The notes beneath the pieces were generated by a model. The model saw nothing but the letters and a program-made list of their open reading frames with translations. It did not search any database and was not told the origin of the DNA. This document shows, one piece after another, positions 1-9,378 of a stretch of 64,000 bases of DNA. The number at the start of each line of letters is the position of its first letter. Positions within the stretch are counted from its first letter, which is position 1. Source of the stretch: CALBPI01 sp039027435 (lineage in GTDB: Bacteria; Pseudomonadota; Gammaproteobacteria; Steroidobacterales; Woeseiaceae); NCBI GenBank assembly GCA_039027435.1, contig JBCCKF010000008.1:97099-161098 (forward strand), given 5' to 3'. The translations under genes were made by a program, and so were the position numbers.

Positions 1-2
1 CT

Positions 3-149
3 GCCGCTGCTACCACTGCACAGCGACCAAGTCCGGTACCCGTAAATGCAACCATTTCACCACCACGGGCATCCAATGCTCGGGAAGAAAACGAACAACC
101 AGATGTCACAGGGAATTCACAATGTCATTGCTCCTTAGATTCGCACTGA
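3..149 (+). CDS. possible C-terminal tail of an upstream gene (partial)
   Basis: One frame stays open from the left edge to a TGA at 147-149, giving about 48 residues rich in Ala, Pro, Asn and Gln with no recognisable motif. If it is the end of a real gene, it overlaps the start of the adaptor gene by about 28 bases. The stretch is too short to name. The alternative is that 1-121 is simply intergenic leader for the efflux operon. Seen: the open frame. Inference: that it is coding. Confidence 0.2.
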   Translation, partial: AAATTAQRPSPVPVNATISPPRASNAREENEQPDVTGNSQCHCSLDSH

Positions 150-1288
150 TTATCACCAGCCTGATGGTCCTGACCGCGCTGCCGGGATGCGGAGGCACGC
201 CCGATGCCACGGACTCTACCGAACAGGTAGCCGACACAGAAACCGAAGAAGCTTCTGAAGAAGCGGAAGAGGAAGAGGACACGACGGTGATTCCGGTCGA
301 AGTGATCGACGTGGATCGCGGCGATGTGTTCGCCGCCTATACCGCGGCCGCGTCGCTGGAGGCATTCGACGAGGCGACCGTCGTCGCCAAGGTCGGCGGC
401 GAAGTCCGGCAGATCCTCGTCGAGGAAGGCGATCGCGTAAAGCGTGGTGATGTGCTTGCAAGACTGGACGGAGATCAGCTTAGGCTCGAACTCGAACAGT
501 CTCGTGCGAACCTTGCGAAGCTGGAGCAGGAATACGAACGTAACCTCGAATTGCATGAGCGCGGGCTGGTTGCCGCGAGTGCGTTTCAAACGACCAAATT
601 CGAAGTGGACTCATTGCGTGCGGCCAACAAGCTGGCGGAGTTGCGCTACCAGTACACGACGATCCGCGCACCGATCGATGGCGTGGTATCGAGTCGCGAC
701 ATCAAACTCGGCAATACCATCGAACAGAACGCACCGACCTTCCGTATAACAGCGATGGATCCGCTGATTGCGAACCTGTTTGTGCCGGAACGCGAGTTCG
801 GACGGCTGCAAGCAGATCAGGCGGTGAAGCTCTCGATTGATGCGCTCCCGGGCGATGAGTTCGACGGGATTGTTGCACGCATCAGCCCAACCGTTGATGC
901 GGAGTCGGGTACGTTCAAAGCGACCGTCGAAATCAGCGACACGTCGCAACGCCTGAAACCCGGAATGTTCGGTCGTTTCGCAGTCATTTATGACGAACAA
1001 AAAGACACGCTGCTGCTACCACAAGATGCACTGATTCAAACCACCGCAGGCAAGATCGTATTCACCGTTTCCGACGGCGTTGCAAAACGCGTCGACGTGA
1101 TGACAGGCTACAGCTGGAATGATGATATCGCTGTGCTGGATGGCCTTACGGATGGCGCACGAGTGGTCGTCGTCGGCCAAGCCGCATTGCGAGATGGATC
1201 GAAAGTGCGTGTCATCGGCGATCCGCTTCCCGAAGACGAGGAAGCTGAAGGCGAGCCTATCGGCGCCGTCGCCAGCATCGGTCGGTAA
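122..1288 (+). CDS. RND efflux periplasmic adaptor lipoprotein
   Basis: This is a membrane fusion protein linking inner-membrane RND pumps to an outer-membrane channel. The N-terminus is a lipoprotein signal with lipobox LPGC (Cys23), so it is probably anchored by lipid in the periplasm. A very acidic linker (about residues 28-56, mostly Glu/Asp/Thr) follows. Then come a lipoyl/barrel-sandwich half (VEEGDRVKRGDVLARL), an alpha-hairpin (about 110-160), the second lipoyl half (IRAPIDGVVSSRD) and beta-barrel domains. An AGGGA-type ribosome site lies 7 bases before the ATG. It starts a three-gene operon with two permeases, 3 bases upstream of the first. No TolC-like channel is in the window. The substrate cannot be told from sequence. 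The acidic linker is longer than in typical adaptors. Confidence 0.93.
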   Translation: MSLLLRFALIITSLMVLTALPGCGGTPDATDSTEQVADTETEEASEEAEEEEDTTVIPVEVIDVDRGDVFAAYTAAASLEAFDEATVVAKVGGEVRQILVEEGDRVKRGDVLARLDGDQLRLELEQSRANLAKLEQEYERNLELHERGLVAASAFQTTKFEVDSLRAANKLAELRYQYTTIRAPIDGVVSSRDIKLGNTIEQNAPTFRITAMDPLIANLFVPEREFGRLQADQAVKLSIDALPGDEFDGIVARISPTVDAESGTFKATVEISDTSQRLKPGMFGRFAVIYDEQKDTLLLPQDALIQTTAGKIVFTVSDGVAKRVDVMTGYSWNDDIAVLDGLTDGARVVVVGQAALRDGSKVRVIGDPLPEDEEAEGEPIGAVASIGR

Positions 1289-1291
1289 ACC

Positions 1292-4200
1292 ATGAGCAAC
1301 ACACAGAAGCAGAAAGCTGGCAGCCTTGGGCTGGTCCGGCTGGCCACGGGGCGCCCGGTCACTGTACTGATGCTGTTCCTCGCAATCGTCATGTTCGGTT
1401 ACGTGTCGCTCGGTCGGCTGTCGGTCAATCTACTGCCTGACCTGTCCTACCCCACCCTGACGGTTCGCACAGAGCTTCCCGGCGCCGCGCCACAGGAACT
1501 GGAAAGCCTGATCACCAAACCCGTCGAGGAAGCGGTTGGCACCATCGGTGGCGTGCGTCAGGTGCGCTCCGTGTCGCGCACAGGACAGTCGGATGTCACC
1601 GTCGTGTTCAACTGGGGCACCGACATGAACCTCGCGAGTGTTGATGTTCGCGAGAAACTCGACATTCTGGAATTACCCCTGGAAGCGCGCCGACCGCTAC
1701 TACTGAGATTCGATCCGTCCAGCGAACCGATCATGCGATTGGCGCTCGGCGAAACCGATGCGTCGATGATGACCAATGAACGCCTTAAGCGCCTACGTCA
1801 GGTCGCAGAAGACGATATCAAGGATGATTTTGAATCGGTCGATGGTGTTGCTGCCGCCAAAGTCAGTGGCGGCCTCGAAGACGAAGTCCAGATCGTTGTC
1901 GATCAGGTCAAACTTTCTCAACTCAATCTGACGATCGCAGAGGTTGCCAACCGCTTGCAGGCGGAAAACGTCAACCTCGCGGGCGGACGACTGGAACAAG
2001 GGCTTCGCCGGTTCCTTGTTCGAACGATCAACGAATTTGAATCGGTCGAAGCGTTCGGCGAGGCGATCATCGCGACCCGCGCAGGTCGACCCGTTTACCT
2101 GAAGGACATTGCCCAGGTGACTCGCGGGTTCAAGGACCGCGAGGCCATCACTCGCGTGGACGGCAATGAGGTCATCGAGCTCGCCCTCTACAAGGAAGGC
2201 GACTCCAATACCGTACAGGTTGCCAACAATATTGACCGGAGACTGAATTCGATTGGCGACCAGCTGCCCGACAACTTGCAGCTCGTAAAGATCGCTGACC
2301 AATCAGAGTTCATTCGCTCGGCCGTGGATGACGTCAAGTCCGCTGCTATCTGGGGCGGCCTGTTCGCGGTCATCGTGCTTTACGGTTTCCTCGGCAACGC
2401 GCGCGCCACCTTTATCGTCGGCATCACCATCCCGGTATCCGTCATTGGCACATTCGCGCTGATGAACCTCACCGATCTCAGCCTCAATATCATGTCGCTC
2501 GGCGGCATTGCGTTGGCCGTCGGTTTGTTGGTCGACAACGCCATCGTCGTGTTGGAGAACATTTACGCCAAGCGAGAACAAGGATTCGCGATGGTGGAAG
2601 CCGCCGAACGCGGCACCAGTGAAGTGGCGGGTGCAGTTTTCGCCGCGACCCTCACCACCGTCGCTGTTTTCTTCCCCATGGTTTTCGTCACCGGCATTGC
2701 TGGCGAGCTGTTCCGGGACCAATCGCTCACCGTGACGTTTGCTTTGTCATTCTCGCTGCTTCTGGCCGTCCTTTTGATTCCCATGCTGGCCTCAGCGGGC
2801 GCACGCAAGGGTTACGCCGAATCAGAGGACACCGGTAAAGCCGGTTGGTTCGCGCGCGTTATCGCATTCCCGATCCGTATGTTCGTTCTGGTGTTCAGGG
2901 GTATCTCTTTTGTCCTTGGCTTTATCGGCAAGATATTCACGTTTGTGTTCGGCCGGATCAACAACATGTTCGCTGCCGCCTACGGCCCTGCACTGCGTTG
3001 GGCAATGCGCCATCGCATTATCGTTTGTGGCGCATCCCTTGCGTTGTTCGTTGCAACGATGAGTCTCGTGCCTCGACTCGGCAGCGAATTGATTCCGCAA
3101 CTCTCCCAAGGGGAATTCGCGATTAATCTGAGACTAGCTCCGGGAACTCCGCTGGATGAGACCGACGATGTGGTGGCATCTGCGTTTTCGGCTACGAAGC
3201 GCATCAGTGATATTGACCGGACATTCTCGGTCACAGGGACTGGCAACCGTCTGGATGCAAATCCGGTGGATGCCGGGGAACATACGGCGGTCCTCAATAT
3301 CATGATGGCGCCTGGCAGTGATCGCGCCGCAGAAGATGCCGCCATGCAGAAGCTGCGTCGGTCACTCGATGCGATTCCGGGACTCGCTTACGATTTCGAG
3401 CGCCCTGCTCTGCTAGCGCTGAGTACGCCACTGGAGATCGTCTACCGCGGATACAATCTCGATCAGCTTCGTGAACGTGCAACAGCGCTCGCGGATGAGC
3501 TATCCGCAAACCCGCAGTTCGCCGATGTACGGACGAACGTCGAAGGCGGCAACCCGGAGATTCAGATCACCTTCGATCAGGAACGTGCTGCATCTTTGGG
3601 TCTCGTAGTGCGTGACATCGCGGACAGCGTGGTCACCAGCGTCCGTGGCAACGTTGCCACGCGTTACAGCTGGAGAGATCGCAAGATCGATGTCACCGTG
3701 AAGAGCTTGGAATCGCAGAATGCGTCGATCGATGACGTTCGACAATTGATCGTTAATCCGGGTAGCGCACGACCAGTCAAATTGACAGATGTGGCCGACA
3801 TACGGCTGGCGACAGGCCCTTCCGAAATCCGTCGCTTCGACCAGGAGCGGGTCGCGGTGGTTTCCGCCTCCCTGACAAGCGGCGACCTCGGAACAGTATC
3901 AAAGGCGCTGGAAGCACGCCTGAATGAAATATCGCTACCCGAGGGAATGACCGTTGAAGTGCTTGGGCAGAGCGAGGAGATGGAACGCTCACTGACTTCA
4001 ATGCAGTTCACGCTCGCCTTGGCGATCTTCCTGGTCTACCTCGTTATGGCATCGCAGTTCGAATCGCTGACACACCCGTTTGTCATCTTGTTTACGATAC
4101 CGCTTGCGATGGTGGGCGCAGTGCTCGCACTCTGGGTTACTGGCACAACAGTGAACGTCGTGGCGTTCATCGGCATGATCATGTTGGCTGGCATTGTCGT

Positions 4201-4558
4201 CAACAATGCGATCGTAATGATCGACACGATCAATCAGCTCCGCAACGGTGGCATGCCTCGTGAAGCAGCGATCTTCGAAGGCGCTCGAACACGTCTCCGA
4301 CCCATCCTGATGACGACACTGACTACAGCACTGGGTTTGTTGCCGATGGCGATTGGGCTCGGCCAGGGCGCCGAAGTCCGTACCCCGATGGCCATTACAG
4401 TGATCGGTGGTCTGCTCACCTCGACACTGCTCACCTTGATTGTCATTCCCGTGGTGTACAGCCTGCTCGACCGCAAGAAAACGGACGCCGACACGCGCGA
4501 ACGTGCTCCGGGCGCCGCACAAACAACGATGATGCCGACGGACGGACAGCTCGCATGA
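1292..4558 (+). CDS. RND efflux transporter permease, first subunit
   Basis: This is an AcrB/MdtB-family inner-membrane proton-driven pump of 1088 residues, the family's usual length or slightly longer. It has TM1 near residues 22-40, a periplasmic porter domain, a TM block at about 350-510, a second periplasmic domain and a final TM block at about 905-1070. TM4 carries LLVDNAIVVLENI, so only the first of the two AcrB proton-relay aspartates (Asp407/Asp408) is kept and the second is Asn, as in many RND families. A cytoplasmic insertion at about 510-560 links the halves. The gene overlaps the next permease by 4 bases. Two different permeases sharing one adaptor suggest a heteromeric pump of the MdtBC kind. 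Substrate is unknown. Confidence 0.93.
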   Translation: MSNTQKQKAGSLGLVRLATGRPVTVLMLFLAIVMFGYVSLGRLSVNLLPDLSYPTLTVRTELPGAAPQELESLITKPVEEAVGTIGGVRQVRSVSRTGQSDVTVVFNWGTDMNLASVDVREKLDILELPLEARRPLLLRFDPSSEPIMRLALGETDASMMTNERLKRLRQVAEDDIKDDFESVDGVAAAKVSGGLEDEVQIVVDQVKLSQLNLTIAEVANRLQAENVNLAGGRLEQGLRRFLVRTINEFESVEAFGEAIIATRAGRPVYLKDIAQVTRGFKDREAITRVDGNEVIELALYKEGDSNTVQVANNIDRRLNSIGDQLPDNLQLVKIADQSEFIRSAVDDVKSAAIWGGLFAVIVLYGFLGNARATFIVGITIPVSVIGTFALMNLTDLSLNIMSLGGIALAVGLLVDNAIVVLENIYAKREQGFAMVEAAERGTSEVAGAVFAATLTTVAVFFPMVFVTGIAGELFRDQSLTVTFALSFSLLLAVLLIPMLASAGARKGYAESEDTGKAGWFARVIAFPIRMFVLVFRGISFVLGFIGKIFTFVFGRINNMFAAAYGPALRWAMRHRIIVCGASLALFVATMSLVPRLGSELIPQLSQGEFAINLRLAPGTPLDETDDVVASAFSATKRISDIDRTFSVTGTGNRLDANPVDAGEHTAVLNIMMAPGSDRAAEDAAMQKLRRSLDAIPGLAYDFERPALLALSTPLEIVYRGYNLDQLRERATALADELSANPQFADVRTNVEGGNPEIQITFDQERAASLGLVVRDIADSVVTSVRGNVATRYSWRDRKIDVTVKSLESQNASIDDVRQLIVNPGSARPVKLTDVADIRLATGPSEIRRFDQERVAVVSASLTSGDLGTVSKALEARLNEISLPEGMTVEVLGQSEEMERSLTSMQFTLALAIFLVYLVMASQFESLTHPFVILFTIPLAMVGAVLALWVTGTTVNVVAFIGMIMLAGIVVNNAIVMIDTINQLRNGGMPREAAIFEGARTRLRPILMTTLTTALGLLPMAIGLGQGAEVRTPMAITVIGGLLTSTLLTLIVIPVVYSLLDRKKTDADTRERAPGAAQTTMMPTDGQLA

Positions 4559-7500
4559 AGCACACAGAGTTCTCATTACGCCGACCGGTGACTGTATGCA
4601 TGGTGTTTGCGGCATTGCTGGCCGTTGGATTGATCTCCTCGCGTTTGCTGCCGCTCGAAGAAACACCGGACATCGATATTCCGGGTTTCTTTGTCAACAT
4701 CCCGTACGACGGGTCGACACCTAAGGAAACCGAACGCCAGATCACCCGACCCGCTGAAGAAGCTCTAGCGACGTTGCCGGGTGTGCGTGACATGTATTCT
4801 GGATCGCGCGAATCCGGTGCTGAGATCTGGATGCAGTACGGATTCAACTCCAACGCGCGCACCGCCGCGGTGGAAGCTCGCGTCAAGCTCGACGCGATCC
4901 GGGATCAGCTGCCCACCGACCTTGAGCGAATTCAGGTCTTCAGTGGCTCGATTAATGACCGCCCTATCATGCAACTTCGCGTTTCGAGTGATCGCGATCT
5001 TTCCAATGCATGGGACCTTTTGAATACGCAGGTCAAGCGTCGTCTGGAGAGACTACCCGGTGTCTCCCAGGTGGAAATTCAAGGCGTAGAACCACCCGAA
5101 GTGCGACTCAGACTCGATGCGAGCCGAGTGGCCGCGCACGGTGTGGACATCAACGAACTCGCCAACCTGCTGCGACGCGGCAATTTCGCGGTCAGCGCCG
5201 GGCAGATCACTGCTGGCAATGAACGATGGACCTTGCGACCCAATGGCGAGTTCAAGAGCCTCGACGACATCCGTAACCTTGTTATCGACGATCGCAATCT
5301 GCGCCTGCGCGACGTTGCCAACGTCAGCATGACCTCACAGGAACGCAACTACGGCCGTCACCTCGATGGAAACTACGCGATTGGTATCTCAGTGAGTCGC
5401 GCTAGCGGTTACAACATGGTCGAGGTCGCCGATCGGGTAATCGAGGAAATCGAGGCTATCGGCAAGACGCCGGCGATGACCGGTATCGAAATCTTTAGTC
5501 TCGATAACCAGGCGGACTCAGTTCGCCAGTCCCTGCGTGATCTCGTCAGTTCGGGGCTGATCGGCGCCCTACTTGCAGTTGTTGTGCTGTATTTCTTCCT
5601 CCGTCATATGGCGACCACGCTGATCGTCACGCTCTCGGTGCCGCTGTCCCTGATCATCACGCTGGGCGCGATGTACTTTAGTGGCTTGACGTTGAATGTG
5701 CTTACGCTGATGGGCCTGATGCTGGCGATCGGCATGCTCGTAGACAACTCCGTTGTCGTGACCGAGAGTATCTTCCGTTACCGTCAGGAAGACGACGCCG
5801 ATCCTGCCAGCGCGACCATGAAAGGTGTCCGAGAGGTCGGACTTGCCGTGATCGCGAGCACGGCAACCTCAATCTGTGTATTTGCTCCGCTTCTGTTTAG
5901 CCAAGAGACAGAAGAAGGCGTGTTCTTGCGTCACGTCGCCATCACGATCTCAGTGGCAATCCTTTGCTCGCTTGTCATCGCGCAGACGCTCATTCCGCTG
6001 CTCACGAGCAAGCTGAAGAAAATTCCAAGAGAACATGCCGGCAAACTGATTCCCGCCGTCGCTAGCCGCTACGGTGCTCTGCTCAGCTGGATTACTAATG
6101 CACGCGGTTGGAAACGCATCATCGCGCCCGCAATTGCAATCGTCGTACTCATCTCGCCGATCATTCCGATCCAGACTGAAATGTTCAAGATGGACCCATT
6201 CCCCGAAGAACCTACGCGACGATTGTTCCTGCCCTACAACATGAACGATTACTACTCGCTGGATAAGGTCGAAGAAAGCGTGAACGAAATCGAGCAGTTC
6301 CTGTTCGACAACCAGGAACGCTTTGAGATTCGTTCGGTGTATTCCTATTGGGAACAAGGCCGAGCGGAAACGACCATTCTTTTGACCCAGGGTGCCGATG
6401 CGACGCTGGACTCCCGTAAGGTCATGGAAATGATTCTCGCCGAGAAGCCGGACATAGCGATCGGTGATCCTGCGTTCGAGCGAAGCAATAATGGTGTCGG
6501 AGAAGGCTTTAGCGTCACGCTCTCCGGAGAGTCGACCGAGCGGCTTCGTGAACTGACCTATGATGCCTGGGATGTCCTTGAGAACATCGATGGACTGTTC
6601 GACTTCAGTACGGATCTAACAGCCGGTGCGCGCGAAGTACAGATTCGACTCGACCGGGAAAAGGCGGCGGCAATCGGTGCTAGCGCACAAACTGTTGGTG
6701 ATGCGGTCGGCATCGCACTGCGTGGCGAGCGACTTCGCGAATACCGAAGCGAAGACGGCGAGGTTCTGATGCGACTTGCGCTGCGCGATAACGATCGACA
6801 GACCATCGACCAACTTGGCAATCTGATGGTGCCGGTGCTGTCCCCCGATGGCACCCCCGGTTCTGTACCGCTCTATCAGATCGCCGATCTCGAACAAACA
6901 CGCGGTGCACGCACGATTCAACGCACCAACCGCAAGACTTCCGTATCGATCAATGCAGCCGTTGACCCGAAAACTAACATGGATGAGCTACGACCCAAGG
7001 TCGAGGCGGTCATGAACGAGTTGCAACTACCCGCCGGGTATCAATGGGGCTTCGGCAGAGGGTTCGAACGCAGCGAGGACACCAAGAACATGATGGCCGA
7101 GAACATCCTGCTAGGGATGCTTCTGATCATCATTGTCATGGCGGCCATGTTCGAATCGATGCTCTACCCGCTGTCGATCATCATGTCCCTATTCTACTCA
7201 ATGGTCGGCGTTGTATGGTTCCTCGCACTGACGGGCACATCGTTCACGTTCATGGCGATGGTCGGCGTGATGATTCTGATTGGTGTTGTGGTGAATAACG
7301 GCATTGTGCTCGTCGATCACATCAACAACCTGCGGCGCGAGGGGCTGCCTCGCGATGAAGCGGTTGTGCGGGGCGCCAGAGATCGATTCCGCCCGATTCT
7401 GATGACCGCGGCGACAACGATTCTGGGCCTGGTACCTCTGGCAGTGGGCAACACGGTCGTCGGCTCTGGTGGCCCTGCCTATTATCCGATGGCACGCACC

Positions 7501-7653
7501 ATCATTGGTGGGCTCGCCTTTTCCACGATCGTGTCACTGGTCGCCGTACCCATGGCGTACATCGGACTGGATAAGTTCAGGAACTGGAGTCTCGGTATCT
7601 GGCGCCATGCAGCGCGTCGGCCCGCAAAGACCGCTCAAGTGAGCGCCGGATAG
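4555..7653 (+). CDS. RND efflux transporter permease, second subunit
   Basis: This is a second AcrB-family permease of 1032 residues, clearly divergent from its upstream neighbour (different N-terminal and porter sequences), so it is not a fresh tandem copy. TM1 lies at about 13-30. The relay helix reads MLVDNSVVVTESI near residue 400, again with one Asp and one Asn. The C-terminal TM block has the usual VGVVVNNGIVLVDHINNL segment. The ATG overlaps the stop of the first permease (ATGA), which implies translational coupling. It is the last gene of the operon; the next gene is convergent and only 21 bases away, with no evident hairpin terminator between them. It probably assembles with the first permease or forms a separate pump using the same adaptor. 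Confidence 0.93.
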   Translation: MKHTEFSLRRPVTVCMVFAALLAVGLISSRLLPLEETPDIDIPGFFVNIPYDGSTPKETERQITRPAEEALATLPGVRDMYSGSRESGAEIWMQYGFNSNARTAAVEARVKLDAIRDQLPTDLERIQVFSGSINDRPIMQLRVSSDRDLSNAWDLLNTQVKRRLERLPGVSQVEIQGVEPPEVRLRLDASRVAAHGVDINELANLLRRGNFAVSAGQITAGNERWTLRPNGEFKSLDDIRNLVIDDRNLRLRDVANVSMTSQERNYGRHLDGNYAIGISVSRASGYNMVEVADRVIEEIEAIGKTPAMTGIEIFSLDNQADSVRQSLRDLVSSGLIGALLAVVVLYFFLRHMATTLIVTLSVPLSLIITLGAMYFSGLTLNVLTLMGLMLAIGMLVDNSVVVTESIFRYRQEDDADPASATMKGVREVGLAVIASTATSICVFAPLLFSQETEEGVFLRHVAITISVAILCSLVIAQTLIPLLTSKLKKIPREHAGKLIPAVASRYGALLSWITNARGWKRIIAPAIAIVVLISPIIPIQTEMFKMDPFPEEPTRRLFLPYNMNDYYSLDKVEESVNEIEQFLFDNQERFEIRSVYSYWEQGRAETTILLTQGADATLDSRKVMEMILAEKPDIAIGDPAFERSNNGVGEGFSVTLSGESTERLRELTYDAWDVLENIDGLFDFSTDLTAGAREVQIRLDREKAAAIGASAQTVGDAVGIALRGERLREYRSEDGEVLMRLALRDNDRQTIDQLGNLMVPVLSPDGTPGSVPLYQIADLEQTRGARTIQRTNRKTSVSINAAVDPKTNMDELRPKVEAVMNELQLPAGYQWGFGRGFERSEDTKNMMAENILLGMLLIIIVMAAMFESMLYPLSIIMSLFYSMVGVVWFLALTGTSFTFMAMVGVMILIGVVVNNGIVLVDHINNLRREGLPRDEAVVRGARDRFRPILMTAATTILGLVPLAVGNTVVGSGGPAYYPMARTIIGGLAFSTIVSLVAVPMAYIGLDKFRNWSLGIWRHAARRPAKTAQVSAG

Positions 7654-7674
7654 AGACAACGTGGCGAGCGGCGG

Positions 7675-8733
7675 TCAGCCGTCGGTAATCAGCGCTCTGG
7701 AAACGGACCACTGATCGTCGCGCAGCACCTCCACTATCGGGGTGAAGCGCGCTTGCCGTTCTTCGTCCACCATGTTGAGTGGATCAGCATCAAACGGGTC
7801 GGGTATGACCGCGTTGTCCGCCGCATACTTCGCGCGCTTGGCGAGCCACTGAACCTGGGTGCGCAACAGCGCCATGAAATTTTCGGTGGCGGTGAAATCA
7901 CGAAATCGAATAAACGACTGGTCCACGGTATTCATCAAGCGCCGGCACTGTGCGTCGTCGCCATAATCTACTGCGCCCACCTCACGGTGATAGGCCAATC
8001 GTGACTTTGCTGCCAGATCCCCTGCTGATTCGAAGAACCGGGTCATGAACTGGGCCATCGCCAACAAGTGAAGATTGATGACACGCTGGTCCGCAATAGG
8101 TAACGCACGGTCTGCCGGCGGACGTTCAACTCGCACCTCGCGTGCGGTGGCAAGCGTTTCATCGTGCGCAGCAACATAAGCTCTCAAGTCTTCTGTCACG
8201 ACACGTTTTTCTTGAGTCAGGCGGCGTCGGCGCCACCAATGCCATGGATAGCGAGCTCGCAGATACTGAGCCTCCAAATCACGTAGCAGCTGACGCAATG
8301 ACATGATCGATGCCTTTTCGGAAACAAGCTGCTGTTCTACCTCGGCCACGCGCTCAGCATGCTGTGCACGCCACTCCTCGATCCGTTCGACTCTGCGCTT
8401 ACCGCTGGTTCGCGTCGCCATTTGATGTGCAGCAGTGACGAGATGCTGATGACACCGACGCCACAAACCGCGTAGGTGATAGAACAGCATCGTGCCCAGC
8501 GCAGTGTTCTCACCGGTCAGAAGCTCTTCGAGATACGCAAGCTTCCGCTCCAGACGCTCGCCGTGCTGCTCCGCTCCAGCCAACGACTGATTCAGTTGAC
8601 GTTCGCGCTGACGCAGATCGCTGTAGGCCTTCTTGAGCGCAACGCGATTGGAGAACAGTCGCAGCAGACGCTCGTGCTCGTCTATCGCAGAGGACGCGGT
8701 ATCGGTTGTAATGTTTTGGCTGACAGCGACCAT
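7675..8733 (-). CDS. orphan coiled-coil protein of unknown function
   Basis: The protein has 352 residues, no signal peptide and no membrane helix. Charged heptad-like segments at about 20-75 and 110-200 predict long coiled coils. A very basic, aromatic patch (WHWWRRRR) sits near residue 170. The C-terminal third (about 215-350) looks globular and helical. I recognise no family. It is transcribed away from the DUF1249 gene, whose stop lies 98 bases upstream, and converges on the RND operon. A cytoplasmic structural or nucleic-acid-binding role is conceivable from the basic patch but is only a guess. Confidence 0.8.
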   Translation of the reverse strand: MVAVSQNITTDTASSAIDEHERLLRLFSNRVALKKAYSDLRQRERQLNQSLAGAEQHGERLERKLAYLEELLTGENTALGTMLFYHLRGLWRRCHQHLVTAAHQMATRTSGKRRVERIEEWRAQHAERVAEVEQQLVSEKASIMSLRQLLRDLEAQYLRARYPWHWWRRRRLTQEKRVVTEDLRAYVAAHDETLATAREVRVERPPADRALPIADQRVINLHLLAMAQFMTRFFESAGDLAAKSRLAYHREVGAVDYGDDAQCRRLMNTVDQSFIRFRDFTATENFMALLRTQVQWLAKRAKYAADNAVIPDPFDADPLNMVDEERQARFTPIVEVLRDDQWSVSRALITDG

Positions 8734-8831
8734 CGCTGAACGGAGTCTCTCGTTATGCCCTGTTTGGCACCGCGAAAGAGATTACACATAACCTGCTGGG
8801 ATCGGCGTTGACCTGCCGCACAGTTTTTGGA

Positions 8832-9302
8832 TCAACCGGAGATTCGATGACCTGCATCGAGCAAGTATTCGAGCCACTTGTTCAGCAAGACGTTGCGTCG
8901 CCACCGAGAGTCCAGTGTCTCGCGGTGCGAAGCCGCAATATCCCGGAGAATGTGATGACGATGCTGGGCGCTCATACTCATAACCTCGGCCAGCTTGCCG
9001 TCGAAATATACGCGCAGACGCAAGTCCGGGTCCGCGATTGACGCTATTTCGCCATCGACTTCGGGCGCATCGAAAAGGTAGGTCAAACGCAACGTCAGCG
9101 TGTATCGCGTGCGTTCCTCGACCGTGCAGTGCAGAGGCAGATCGTCTGCCGCAGCCGTCGAAACCGCCTCGCCTGTCAACCGATCGAGTTCAGGGACCAG
9201 CATCCAGAGGCGCAGAAAATTGCTCTCGTAGACGCTCATCAGGCCGGCAAAGCTGCGCGGCTTTACCTGAGTTTGCGGGACGATTCTGCTATCGGTTTGC
9301 AT
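8832..9302 (-). CDS. DUF1249 (YqiB-like) family protein
   Basis: The 156-residue protein matches the DUF1249/YqiB family as I remember it: a conserved YESNFLRLWMLVP opening near residue 25, a middle beta-rich region with LTYLFDAPEVDGEIASIADPD, and a C-terminal helix ending in NKWLEYLLDAGH. The family is cytoplasmic, widespread in gammaproteobacteria and without a firmly assigned function. In Escherichia coli the homologue sits next to cyclic-AMP phosphodiesterase and Nudix genes; here its neighbours are ppsR and the orphan coiled-coil gene. Start is the ATG at 9300-9302. Confidence 0.8.
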   Translation of the reverse strand: MQTDSRIVPQTQVKPRSFAGLMSVYESNFLRLWMLVPELDRLTGEAVSTAAADDLPLHCTVEERTRYTLTLRLTYLFDAPEVDGEIASIADPDLRLRVYFDGKLAEVMSMSAQHRHHILRDIAASHRETLDSRWRRNVLLNKWLEYLLDAGHRISG

Positions 9303-9378
9303 CGCTAGAGCTTAGCACAGCTTGCCTTGTTGACAGGGTGTCGCGAATTGCCGCGAAATCTAAAATTAGACGATACTT

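Noticed and set aside
3998..4666. 222-codon open frame antisense to the RND permease genes
   Set aside because: Cys/His/Arg-rich, no motif, and fully explained by the codon use of the real genes on the plus strand.
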